Source: Lepeophtheirus salmonis (lineage: Eukaryota > Arthropoda > Copepoda > Siphonostomatoida > Caligidae). Taken from it: 64,000 nucleotides of DNA. The position numbers and the translations under genes were made by a program. Location: assembly GCF_016086655.4 (NCBI RefSeq), contig NC_052135.2, positions 54,485,671 to 54,549,670 on the forward strand, given 5' to 3'. Each line of letters begins with the position of its first letter. Position 1 is the stretch's first letter. Below, piece by piece: positions 1-9,773 of this stretch. The notes under the pieces were generated by a model that did no database searches, was not told the origin of the DNA, and worked only from the letters and a program-made list of their open reading frames with translations.

Positions 1-406
1 TGCCTGACATAGATCTTTATTTAATTTTCTATCCACTCTTTGATTTTTTCTCAATCAGATCTTCATATTTAATTTTCTTTTCAGTCTTTAATTTTGTAAG
101 CCAATCAAATGATAAGGCAGAGTAAAATTTAGCCAATCAGGTGATAGGGCAAAGAAACAATCCTTTCCCTATTGAATCTCTGCCCTAAGAACTCGACCTC
201 TTCCTTAAAAACTCCACGAAAAACGATATGAGCAGAAGGGAAGAGTCCATATGGCAATAAGACATAGTTCTACATTGCCCTATGCTCCACCAAAAATTGA
301 CCTAATATAGAGCATTGAATTCGAAAATAAAATATGCAATATATCAATTAATTGATCTGTCGTGAATAATGTGAAAGGATTTTTTACGCATATGACATTT
401 TGATAT
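1..406. other. Non-coding, with a short imperfect duplication
   Basis: No gene seen. At about 100-157 a roughly 33-bp unit occurs twice (AGCCAATCAAATGATAAGGC, then AGCCAATCAGGTGATAGGGC), each with a CCAAT box in forward orientation. It might be promoter-like, but nothing downstream supports that. Confidence 0.4.
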
Positions 407-800
407 CAGGGGCGTTTCAAATTACAAATATTGAATTTTTTGGAGAAAAATTTAGAAAACCTAATGTTGTTCACAAAAAAATTAATTTTATTAAATTTTT
501 TAGGAAAAAAATCTATTATTCTCAAAAAATTAAACTTTTGGGGGAAACCCACAGTTCTTCAAAAAAAATTAATTTTATGGAAAAAAATTTCAAAGTCCCA
601 CAGTTTTTGAAGAAAAAAAATTCAAAAGTTAAAAAATTAAATATTTTAGAAAAAAAATTGTTAAAATATGAATATATTTCAAATATTGAAATTTTTGAAA
701 AAAAGAACTTTGAAATATTAAATTTGCTATTAACAAGCAGAAATTCCATAATTAGGGGGAGGATACAGCCTTTCAAGCTGGCCCCCTGCGGACGCCCCTG
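407..800. mobile_element. A-rich MITE-like element with CAGGGGCG termini
   Basis: Starts CAGGGGCGTTTCAAAT and ends CTGCGGACGCCCCTG, so the ends are an inverted CAGGGGCG. The body is a run of AAAAATT-type segments that is open in one frame by composition only. Relatives lie near 10937, 29960 and 43279. The termini resemble hAT elements, but I could not see an 8-bp target duplication. Confidence 0.6.
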
Positions 801-849
801 GAAATAATTTTATCTTTCTGAGATTGATCTCACTCATAACCTAAATTGA

Positions 850-1150
850 AAAAACATAGTCCAAAACAATTCTTAACAAAAATTAGAAAATCCAAATTTA
901 TTTTTTACTTAATATATACAGAAAACCTAATGTTATCATAAAAATATTTGATTCAGTTATAAGCTTTGTATTCAATGTGGTAGGATGAATAAAGATCCAA
1001 AAATTTAGCAATAGTTTAGAATCTTTATTTGATTTCAGAGACATATATTTTCGCCGATATGACTCCTTTCATATCAAATATATGCAATACTCATTATTTT
1101 ATTGTTGTGATACATTTTTTTTTTGCCATTTTAAGTACAATTTGCTGCCC
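850..1150 (+). repeat. Dispersed ~300-bp repeat (GTGGTGCGTCAACAT family)
   Basis: Shares TATAGTTTAGAATCTTTATTTGATTT-type core sequence and a TTAAGTACAATTTG end with copies near 22928, 23338, 36069, 44300, 49002 (reverse), 51981 and 53155. It is probably a non-autonomous element. Confidence 0.6.
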
Positions 1151-1239
1151 CTCTAAAATGTTAATATTTTAATATTTGTTGATAGCAATTAATCATTATT
1201 TTTCAAAAATACTAATGTAATCCGCACTCAAAAAAATGT

Positions 1240-1420
1240 AAAATGTAACTTTATTTTTGGCAAATGTTGAAACTACGGTTCAACCAATACCTATATCGCC
1301 GTGCTGATTGGATGTTGTCCCAAACTTTAGGTTGTTTTACATTATCAGTAATTGGACAAAGTTGCCATTAATATTATTTTCGTACAAAATATGATTAAAC
1401 TTATGATATGCGACATCCTG
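1240..1420 (+). repeat. Left direct repeat around a retroelement-like remnant
   Basis: Contains AACTACGGTTCAACCAATA and AAAGTTGCCATTAAT, both found again in the same order at about 2590-2730. A third copy, reversed, lies at about 19265-19360 in the TSR-gene intron. Confidence 0.6.
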
Positions 1421-2446
1421 AGGTGTACATCATATGATGAGACATTCAAACATTCATGGACGGGGAAAGGAACAATTTTCGTTCGGCTCCCAAAAACGGT
1501 TGGGATGAGCCGTTTGTTCCCTCCCAAGATCCATGGAGGGTTGGGAATGCTTGACTTAAAATTACATTAACATCTCATTTGTTATCTTGGAGGAAAAGGG
1601 CCCGACATGCAGGGTCTCTGTGGAAGAGGGCGATACTAGAAGTTAAAGGTAAAAAGAATCCAGATCGTTTACAATGGTTGCTAATGAGAGAAATGGATAG
1701 CTTTCTGATTAAATTACGAAGAACATACTGTCTAGCGTTAGGCTTAGGGCCCACAATCGAAGGAAATAAGCTGATTGTCATTTATCTACCTGAAAAAATG
1801 AAAAATAATTTGGGTTTAGTCACAGAAGAAGATATATTAAATGTAAGATGGGTTCATTCTCTATTGGGGATGCTAAAGAATCAACTCCAGCAATACTCAT
1901 TCAATCCAAAAAGGAAAAAAACGGGGAGCCCTTCGAAGTTGTCACATCGACTATCAGGGACAACATCTCTTGGGAAGACCAATCAGACAAACTTAAAGAA
2001 GCTGCATGGGAAATAAAGAGAGTACAGGAAATCCTCACTTTTGTTTTGGATCCTATCCTCATACCAAAAAAAAAATCTTATCGTATCTCATCTCTGGTCT
2101 TTTTCACAGAAGGGCTCTTCAAGGACGACAGGGCAATCTGCAAGGAATATGATTGAAAAAAACGAAACAATATTGCCTAATTTCAGGGAATGCATCTGCT
2201 TGAAGTATATAGTGCAAGAAATTCGCCATGTTGTGAAGTCCAAAATTGGGTAGAAAACCATTGAACCACAAACTCTTATATGGTTTTGGGGGAGCTAGCG
2301 ATCTCGAGCAAGTGGCATCAAAGGTGATATACAAGCTCAAGACTCCTATCTCTGCGGTGAGTTTCAGAGGTGTCTGTCCTTCGCCGAGAAAAGCGGAGGT
2401 GGCTCTTAACAAGCTTAAATTAACGCAAATAAAGCTGGGACTTTAA
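1352..2446 (+). pseudogene. Degenerate coding remnant, possibly a non-LTR retrotransposon 3' part
   Basis: Several overlapping + strand frames look protein-like but are broken by stops and shifts. One has PPKIHGGLGMLDLKLH, similar to the GGLG motif that follows the reverse transcriptase domain in non-LTR elements; the next frame has a basic stretch, SWRKRARHAGSLWKRAI. GC is higher than in the flanks. The identification rests on one short motif, so it is tentative. Confidence 0.35.
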
Positions 2447-2589
2447 ATTCCTTTAATGCGAAGAAATGTTATGGTCGGGATTGCTGATTTTTTTAGGTGT
2501 TATATTTTTTAAAACATTATATCTGTGTTTGTAGTTATTGGTTTATAAATAATTATGTTTGGTGCTGTGTTATAAAGAGAAGGAAAAAA

Positions 2590-2735
2590 AATCTAACTTT
2601 AACTTTTTTTTTCTTCAAATGTTTAAACTACGGTTCAACCAATATATCGCCGACCTGATTGAATTTTTGACCAAAGTTGCCATTAATTTTACTTTCCTAA
2701 AAAATATGATTTAATTTACAATATGTAAAATCAAC
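2590..2735 (+). repeat. Right direct repeat around the remnant
   Basis: Second copy of the 1240-1420 sequence, in the same orientation and about 1.36 kb away. The pair could be diverged LTR-like ends, a tandem duplication, or two insertions of one repeat. Confidence 0.6.
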
Positions 2736-3470
2736 ATTTTTTTGCTATTTTTTCAAAAAGTTATTCTTCTTAAATAATATTTTTTTGAACCGCGAGAATT
2801 AGCGGAAAATTATATAATCTTCAAAATAGCTATACTTTGTACTTGGGATCGTCTTCTATTATCTTAAATACCCCAATTTCAAGTATGTGATAACTTTTAA
2901 CTATAGTAATTTTAACATTTTTTTAAATTAATGATCAAATATCTTCTCACTTTGTAAAAGTAATGTCGAAGAAATGACCTAGCAAAAAAATTTATTCGAT
3001 TGATAAATAATCTTAATAACATTTTCAAAATTTATTCAAAAAATTTCTTCGATTACTCGATTATCAGTTTTGACCCTATAAATAAACGATATTAAAACAA
3101 AAAAATCCTTATTAGTAATGTCCTAGCTTAAATTAATAAAGGAAAAATGATATATCAAGATTTTCTAACAATATGTGTAAGTAGACTAATTTACCTGACA
3201 AATACACTCCAAAGATAACTTTTACGGTTGCACAGCTCTAGAGTTATTCATAACACCAACTAACATAGACTTCAAAGTCAAAATTTAACAAACCATACAA
3301 AAATCAAGGATACCCTTCTGCCGGTATGCGTTTATAATATCATGCGGAAAAGGGTATTCTTCTCAGTTTTGCAAAGGAATGTTCTAACCCCTTACAAAGT
3401 TATGAGTAATAAGTTTACTCATAACAAAATGTCGATATGTCAATAAATATCACTAATCAAATATGGATGA
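2736..3470. other. AT-rich non-coding stretch
   Basis: No gene, RNA or clear repeat recognised. Confidence 0.5.
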
Positions 3471-3524
3471 GTGAAGATGCTATTTTTTTTGTTTGGCATT
3501 CGTTTGAATGGAGGAATCGACCGG

Positions 3525-4055
3525 AAAGATTATGGTGCCTGTCTTCTGGATTTGCAAAGAATAATCCTCATTGACTATCTACTAAGGATGAAACTATTAT
3601 AGGTGCATATTATTCATAGTTATTGGACTGTTTGAAAACTGAGCTGCAAGAAAAATGTCCAGGATTGCCCCACAAAAATGCCATGATCCATCACGACAAT
3701 GCACCAGCTCACACCTCAGTCGTTGTGGTCGCAAAATTAATGGAAACAGGGTTCCAAATCAAGATCCTCACAGCACTATCAATCTTACGTAACTTCATTC
3801 TTTTGTCATCCATCACCATACCATGGATTTTATCAATGATTTCTGGAGTAGTAACCTCAACAGGGTGTCCAGGACGTTCAACGTCAATTGTGCCAATGTG
3901 GACATTCCAAAAAAGTGTATACCTCTTATAAACTGTTCTAATTGAAAGTGCAGAGTACCCACACAATGTTTATCAAGCTTCTTTTTTGTCTCTTGGCGCG
4001 TTTTGCCTGTCATAAAGTAATGTTTAATCAGCACAAGAAATTCTTTTTTGTCCAT
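3525..4055. pseudogene. Rearranged mariner transposase remnant in two opposite orientations
   Basis: On the + strand, about 3525-3766 encodes a mariner catalytic segment with shifts: VFW, then ILIDYL, then HHDNAPAHTS with the third catalytic Asp region. On the minus strand, 4055-3767 encodes the transposase N-terminus (MDKKEFLVLIKHYF, then RPGHPVEVTTPEIIDKIH) with a frameshift near 3950. The halves abut near 3767 facing opposite ways, and the C-terminus is missing. It is inactive. Confidence 0.8.
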
Positions 4056-4059
4056 TTTT

Positions 4060-5263
4060 TGAAAATCACTCCACTTCCTCGATTCAAATGAATACCAAAC
4101 AGAAAGAAAGTGATCGATCTGGAAAAAAATTGTTTTGTGTTCTTTGAAGAGATGCTAATAACTAAACATAACCTCGATACGCGCCAGTAGTGCTATCCCT
4201 CGGACTTTGGAAGGACTTTTCCAACAATCCTAGTATAATTATTGTTAGGAAGCTTTCTTCTACTGTCTAAAGAAAAATGTAGGGCTTGGTGATAAAATAA
4301 AGTTAGTAAACATTTGTCTGGAATTGGTTTTCAGATAAATTAAAACATTCGAATTTATATTTAACTGGAAAATCTGCCATTTCATTTTTTTTTTTTTTTT
4401 CATCAAACGTCAATTTTTAAGAATAAATACCACAAAACGATGTATTTTGTACAAATTATTCTACATAACTTTTTGCAAGTACAAAAAAGTATTGATAGGT
4501 TTGTTTTTAATTTAATTAAGTTTTTTATCTTCTTGCAATGCCAATGAATCTTTTTTAAATGAGAGGATGTGTTCTATATTTATTTGTATAATGTTCCGTT
4601 ATTTACAATTTAAGTTTAAAAAATATTTCTGTGTATTTAATTACTCCCATTGGAACATTTCTTATTGATCAATTTTTATATCAAGGATGTAGTATTTAAT
4701 GGTCAATAGCGAGGTAACTGGGTATAGCAAGGGGCAAATACAATCTAAGGTATATGTTTTGTATTTTATATTTGTGTAAAATAGGACTCACTACGAGCAT
4801 TTTCTCCAGATATATGATTTACTATTCCGTATTGCTATGCATTTAGTCTATACAATAATATCGCAACAACTAATCACAAAAAGGTTCTCAAAACCTCTTC
4901 TCTATAACTACTTTAAGACTTAAATAACATCAAAATAATGGCACGGTAATTACAAGACTAAATAAATTTGAAGAAAACAGAAACATTTCACAATTTTAAT
5001 TTATTATATATTTATGATAAGTTAACGTTTTGCAGAATATATATTATGTTTCAATTTGTATATTATTTTGAAAAAAAAAAAAAAAAACTTATAAAAACTA
5101 TTATGGGGAGTATTTAGTTATAATCGGTAATCAGTCTATTTCTGTGGAGAATCAAGATCATCTTGCAGATAATATTCTAACACGATGATAACTTATTAAG
5201 TTAAAATCATTCAATTCTCTATAATATATTATTCGGAAATTTACTAAAATAATAATAACGGAA
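4060..5263. other. AT-rich non-coding stretch before the CAP-TSR exons
   Basis: No exon supported. Contains poly(T) near 4387, poly(A) near 5073 and poly(T) at 5264-5290. I looked here for a signal-peptide exon ending in phase 1 and found none convincing. Confidence 0.5.
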
Positions 5264-5299
5264 CCTTTTTTTTTTTTTTTTTTTTTTTTTTACATACAG

Positions 5300-5493
5300 G
5301 TAACCCTCAGTTAGAAGATGACAACGATCCGTTTTCAGATCCACTCTCAAGTCGTAAATCTGTTAGACGGAAAGTCATAATAGATCCTCAAGACAAAGTA
5401 TGTACACCTAGAAAAGATTGCTCTAAGACCAGAGATATAAGTCCTTCAATCCTCAAGCAAACATTGGCATATACGGATAGTCTAAATGAGATT
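5300..5493 (+). CDS. CAP-TSR gene exon a: polar leader
   Basis: The acceptor TACATACAG ends at 5299 behind an unusually long T tract (about 5264-5290). The exon begins with two bases completing a codon from an unseen upstream exon and stays open for 64 codons to the donor GTGAGC at 5494. The product is charged (DDNDPFSDP, RKSVRRK) with no domain I recognise. Confidence 0.7.
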
Positions 5494-8400
5494 GTGAGCA
5501 AAGTTAAATCTTATAAAAACGTGATTGCATTGCTTATTGCTAATTGTTTATCCATTATAGTTTGAAAAGTATCAAATCTTTGAGGATAATGATGATTTGG
5601 TCGATATCCCATTAGATATAGACGAAGAAGCAATTGTGATTGAGGATAACACTAATGCTTACACTTTTGAGGCAGTTGAAATAGAAATTGACGAAGACGA
5701 TAATGATCATATATACTCTATGAAGGAAGAATGTACCAAGGATCAATCCGACTACTGTAACGGAAAGTCCTTTAAATCGTCAAATCATACGATGTGTCAA
5801 TATTGTGTAAGTTTTTGTACAACTTGATTTAACACCATCCACATGATATTTTTTATTATTTAATTTAGGGACTTGGTCCAAAATGTCCTTACTATTTGAA
5901 TCCTGAAGAAAATGATGTTACTGGGCGTGTCATTGAGGACAAAGACACAATCAGTTATATTCTACGTCTTCATAATGAAATTCGTAGTAAAATCACACGC
6001 GGTCGATGTAATCAGCCAAAAGCTGGATGTATGGGGCCATTGGTAAGTTTGAAACCTTGTTTAATGAGTTATCTAGAACTCTTTGTATATATTTTAGCAA
6101 TGGGATCCTGAACTTGCTAGAGTAGCACAGAAATGGGCAGATCAATGTGCAGAAGTAGACTACAAGGAGGATATCAAAAGAAAGGATCCTTTATTGTACC
6201 ATGATAAGCACGCAAATAGAAAAATAGGTAATGAAATCAATACAAAGTCATGTTGTAAAATAGTGTAACACCATTGATGCAGTATCTCTTCCCTGTGGGC
6301 AAGGGACCATCATTAAAAACATGCCCCAAGTGTGATCCACATCGTTTGCAATGAACTTCTTTGGCGCTATACATAGATTATTCATATGTTATTCTTTAAT
6401 ATATTAAGTCACGATACAATATACTCACTCGGTATCTCGAATAGCTCTATAGCCAACACTATCATTATTCATTGGTTCGAAAAAGGAGGGCCATCCCGAA
6501 CCAGAAGTATACTTTGCGCTCATTTCAAAGAGAGGATGATCACACGCACTGCATATAAAAAACCCTCGGTGATCTGGATAATGTAAATGTAAGAATGGAG
6601 AGGTTCCTGCTCTTTCAGTGCTATTTTCTCTCATGACCTTATATTGCAATGTACTCAATACATTTTTCCATTCCTCATTAGTCACGACTATTGGTCATTG
6701 TCAAAATTACATTATGTATTTTCTATTTATTCGAATAGTTGTTTACCTTTTGGATCCGATGTGTAGTGAAGCTTTCTTTCGACGTATTTATCGTCATATT
6801 TCAAAGTATTTGGAGAATCCTCATCTCCAAATACTGTAAATAAAAGAGTACTTAATATTGAGTAATAATCCATGATAAGTGAGAAGGTGTTATGTATACT
6901 GAAAATTTGTTCAATATAATTTGCCCTAGTTATTTAAGTTCAAAGGTTTCTATCAATAGTCATAACTTAATGCATATGTATTTCTTCTTTTCTTCATCTA
7001 GATCGCTTCAGTAATTGGCAGGGAACAGGGCAGAATGTAGCTCGAGATATATCCAAGGGTAAACCTGGCATTTTTAACGCCCATAAACTTATTCGCCACT
7101 GGTTCAATCAAATCCGTTTCTTCGATCCAGCAGGAGTAGAATCCTTTGGGTATTATATAGTTAACCGAAAAGTTTTGTTTTCAAAGCATACGTAATTTAT
7201 TTAGGTCTGGAAATCAATGCAGTCAGGGCATTGGTTACTATACGCAGTTAGTTTGGCAAGATACAACTCATGTGGGATGTGGTTGGGTTCAATTTCAATA
7301 CAGAGGATTTGAGAAATATTTTGAGAATTTTTTAGTTTGCAATTACGGCCCTTCAGCAAATATTTGGAAACAACCCGTGTATGACATTGCAAAGGATGTA
7401 TGCAACTGCCCCTGTATTGGTTGTAACAATAAGACTGGTCTATGCCCTGCCAACTGTAAATATGCTACGTGGAGTAGTTGGGAATCATGGTCTAGTTGTT
7501 CTACCTCGTGTGGTGGAGGTTCAAGACAGCGTGAGAGAGGTTGTGAAGAGACAGATGTGTACGTACGTCCTTCATTGTCTCGATTTCGTGTTCCAACATC
7601 GACTCTCATTCTAAGAAATAATCATAGTGACAGCACAAATCAAGAGTTAAATGTGTCTACTAGAAGAAAAAATATCAGTACATCCCTTTGTAAGCCGGGA
7701 AGTTCAAATGAAGTTGGTAAATGCTCAACTGAGGCATGTCCAGGTATGTAAATTATAAAACTTATTAAGCCTATACAGCCTATATGGAGTAATTTTGTCA
7801 TAGAATGGTCATTTTGGAGCCAGTGGTCAAGCTGCAGTGCATCCTGTGGTGGAGGAAAGCAATCAAGATCTCGAACTTGCCAAGTTTCCTCATCTATATT
7901 TTTAGGAGTTAATGTGACATGCCCAGGTTCACCTGAGGAATTTCAAAATTGTAACACGAATAAATGTCCAGGTATAGAAAGATAATCGTGATTTCTTTGT
8001 TGTGATGAATTGCATGGAATGTAAATATCTTAATTTTTTAGAACTATCTAATTGGTCGGAATGGACTATTTGCACAAAGAAATGCGGAACTGGAGAAAGA
8101 AGCCGCGAAAGAACTTGCAATGGAGAAATTTATCCAAGTACTCAAAACCCTTGTCAAATCTCACTATATGAAAGAGAATTGTGCAATAATCAGCCCTGTC
8201 CTTCATATACGGAATGGTCTGACTGGGCATCTTGCTCTGTATCATGTGGGGAGGGATCCAAAAACGAATGAGAAGTTGTGTTCTCCCCAAATTTACCTCC
8301 AATATTGATTTAAAATGTGAGGGTGGCCCACCGGTTGAGAAGAGGGATTGTAATTCTAATGCATGTCCCAATTGGAGTTCTTGGGGTTCTTGGAGTTCTT

Positions 8401-9743
8401 GCTCTCTCTCTTGTGGAGAAGGGAAAAGACGAAAAACTCGAGTTTGTGGTTATTTTGATGCAGAGCGAATGAAAATATCAGATAAGGTTTCCGATCTTTG
8501 TCCAGGAAATGGATTTAAGGAAGAAAAATGCAATTCCAATAGATGTCCTCGTAAGTATCATTGTTTTAACTTTATTTGTCAAACAATGAATTAATTTTTC
8601 ACATATTCATACATTCGTGTGTTAAAAGATTCAATTCAAGGTTTAATACATTTCCCCTGTCTTAAGACTATGTGAAATGATTTCGTTTAAAATATCTGAA
8701 CCCACATATACACATGTGTAATGATTTATTCCAGTTTTGGGACCATGGTCAGAATGGACTGAATGTAGTACAACCTGTGGATCAACTGGAATACGTCAAA
8801 GAACACGAGAATGTGGTATTAATTCCGGTCTCCTCCGGGGAGTTACAAATGCGTGTCAGGCACGTCTAAAAGAAATAGAGAGCTGCAATAACTCCAAGTG
8901 CCCAGTTTATGGACCATGGAGTGAGTGGTCCACATGTTCAACTACATGTGGCGAAGGCATTCAGAAACGAAAACGGGAATGCTCAGGGGACTTTTGCGAA
9001 GGGGCTTCAATTGAAACGAAGAAATGTAGTGGTAACGTGTGTCCTGTATGGACAGAGTGGAGTGATTGGACAGAATGCTCTGTTACGTGTGGAGGAGGAA
9101 AGAAGAGTAAAGTCCGGGAATGTGTCCTGCCATCTGGAGAACGATCCCGGGGGCTTATTTGTCCTGGAGAGGGTTACATCTCCAAAAAATGCAATAATTA
9201 TCCTTGTCCAGGTAAGAAACTACACTTTTTATACATTTGAAACAATAATGATAAATTGATATGAACTACAAAGGTTGTAATTATATTTTAGCAAGATTTG
9301 ATCTGTCATTTCCACGAGTATTTCTAAGTCCTAATCATTCAAATCGTGTATGTACATTATAAATTTACCTATATATATTATAAAGAGGGGTACACTTTAT
9401 AATTATTACGTCACAATTTGATTAATGAGATCTTTGTTTTTAAATCGTTGTAAGAAAACCCCCTACCAAAATTATCGTTGATGATTATAATCTAAGGATG
9501 ATATATTTGGTTTGTGTATTCCTTCATAGTTGCGTACATTTAACATGCTTATTTTTATGTTCCTTACCCGTAGTAACTAAGTCCTGTCTTGTACCTACAA
9601 CACACTTGACATTCAGACATACTCCTTGTGTAATATTCCATCAAATGGTACTCCTATCGATTTTAAATGAATTAAAATTCACAGGTGATAAGAAAAGAAG
9701 AACCAAACTCTTTCACGATGGCTTAAAACGAATTGAAAGATAA
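5300..9743 (+). CDS. CAP/SCP-domain protein with eight thrombospondin type 1 repeats, 5' partial
   Basis: Spliced model, exons 5300-5493, 5561-5806, 5869-6042, 6098-6227, 7002-7149, 7205-7743, 7804-7971, 8042-8550, 8735-9211 and 9574-9743; every junction is GT-AG and phase-consistent. Counting from the first full codon, residues 1-146 are a polar, strongly acidic leader. About 174-350 form a CAP domain with LHNEIR (His181), GQNVA (257-261), GYYTQLVW (307-314) and CNYGP (342-346). A Cys-rich hinge follows, then eight TSRs with WxxW and CSxTCG motifs. CAP proteins are typically secreted, and TSRs are extracellular adhesion modules, so an extracellular role is inferred. The signal-peptide exon is missing and must lie upstream. 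One base is missing near 8260 (see finding). The exon at 9574 is one possible end; splicing on to 17302 is the alternative. The family assignment is firm, the ends are not. Confidence 0.88.
5561..5806 (+). CDS. CAP-TSR gene exon b: acidic segment
   Basis: 82 codons, phase 0 at both ends, acceptor TCCATTATAG and donor GTAAGT. It encodes a very acidic stretch rich in Asp/Glu (for example DIDEEAIVIEDN), then a Cys-containing segment ending CQYC that leads into the CAP domain. Confidence 0.85.
5869..6042 (+). CDS. CAP-TSR gene exon c: CAP domain, first helix
   Basis: 58 codons, phase 0 at both ends, donor GTAAGT. It encodes GLGPKCPYY and, later, LRLHNEIRSKITRG, the first CAP helix with the conserved His (residue 181), in the style of venom-allergen-5/SCP proteins of arthropods. 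Confidence 0.92.
6098..6227 (+). CDS. CAP-TSR gene exon d: CAP domain
   Basis: 43 codons plus one base, donor GTAATG at 6228. It encodes WDPELARVAQKWADQC, a typical CAP core segment, and a His-Asp-Lys-containing loop. The antisense MsrB gene ends 9 bases downstream, and its probable poly(A) signal lies inside this exon at 6190-6195. Confidence 0.92.
6190..6195 (-). terminator. Probable MsrB poly(A) signal inside a host coding exon
   Basis: On the minus strand AATAAA lies 41 bases after the MsrB stop codon. The same bases are the Pro-Leu-Leu codons (CCT TTA TTG) of host exon 6098-6227. A functional signal here would make the MsrB 3' UTR antisense to that exon. Confidence 0.5.
6237..6873 (-). 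CDS. Methionine-R-sulfoxide reductase B, nested antisense gene
   Basis: Three exons on the minus strand, 6873-6747, 6687-6429 and 6366-6237, with GT-AG introns of 59 and 62 bases, giving 171 codons, a normal MsrB length. MsrB enzymes reduce methionine-R-sulfoxide in proteins. Visible features are zinc-binding CSAC (88-91) and CKRC (135-138), SGSGWPSF, HLGHVFNDGP, and TGKRYCIN with the catalytic Cys158. It is a Cys form: the codon is TGC, not a selenocysteine TGA. A serine sits where many bacterial MsrBs have Cys in SGCGWP. The N-terminus (MDYYSILSTLLFTVFG) is hydrophobic and could be a targeting peptide, but this is weak. The first in-frame ATG was chosen; an alternative acceptor at 6834 would shorten this end. 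The whole gene sits in one intron of the CAP-TSR gene. No paralogue was typed, so no gene symbol is given. Confidence 0.92.
7002..7149 (+). CDS. CAP-TSR gene exon e: CAP domain with GQNVA motif
   Basis: The acceptor TTCATCTAG follows the 774-bp intron that harbours MsrB. The exon encodes DRFSNWQGTGQNVA and HWFNQIRFFDP, standard CAP landmarks. It ends in phase 2 at the donor GTATTA (7150). Confidence 0.92.
7205..7743 (+). CDS. CAP-TSR gene exon f: end of CAP domain, Cys-rich hinge, TSR 1
   Basis: After a 55-bp intron, this exon encodes GYYTQLVWQDTTHVGCGW and FLVCNYGPSANIW (CAP signatures 1 and 2), then a compact hinge (CNCPCIGCNN, LCPANC), then the first TSR (WSSWESWSSCSTSCGGG). The TSR has a long Ser/Asn-rich insert before its last cysteines. 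It ends in phase 1 at the donor GTATGT. Confidence 0.93.
7804..7971 (+). CDS. CAP-TSR gene exon g: TSR 2
   Basis: A symmetrical phase 1-1 exon coding exactly one TSR: EWSFWSQWSSCSASCGGG at the start, closing with CNTNKCPG. It has tryptophans suited to C-mannosylation and a CSASCG O-fucosylation consensus. Confidence 0.9.
8042..8550 (+). CDS. CAP-TSR gene exon h: TSRs 3-5, with a frameshift
   Basis: Phase 1-1 exon with three TSRs starting near 8042, 8207 and 8369. TSR 3 has CTKKCG, so it lacks the Ser/Thr of the fucosylation site. In TSR 4 the frame breaks: it reads SCGEGSKNE then TGA at 8269-8271, while the -1 frame continues as QKRMRSCVLP and completes TSR 4 and TSR 5. One missing base in the A5 run at 8260-8264 explains this. 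It is either an assembly error or a real lesion. Confidence 0.85.
8735..9211 (+). CDS. CAP-TSR gene exon i: TSRs 6-8
   Basis: Phase 1-1 exon, acceptor TTTATTCCAG, donor GTAAGA. It encodes three complete TSRs beginning GPWSEWTEC, GPWSEWSTC and WTEWSDWTEC, all with intact CSTTCG or CSVTCG motifs, ending CNNYPCPG. Confidence 0.93.
9574..9743 (+). CDS. Candidate alternative terminal exon of the CAP-TSR gene
   Basis: A good acceptor (pyrimidine-rich, ending CCCGTAG at 9573) joins in phase 1 to the donor at 9211. It opens 55 further codons beginning TKSCLVPTTH and ending in a basic tail (GDKKRRTKLFHDGLKRIER) before TAA at 9741-9743. AATAAA follows at 9774-9779. Phase, acceptor and poly(A) signal agree, but there is no recognisable domain. 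It would give a protein ending after TSR 8. Confidence 0.5.
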
Positions 9744-9773
9744 ATGCATTTAAATACTTTTGAAACCAGGGAA

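Noticed and set aside
400..807. 135-codon open frame
   Set aside because: It lies inside the A-rich CAGGGGCG element and consists of Lys/Asn/Phe/Ile low-complexity sequence; openness follows from A/T tracts lacking stops.
8066..8371. 101-codon minus-strand frame over the TSR exon
   Set aside because: Shadow of the TSR coding sequence; no domain in that frame.
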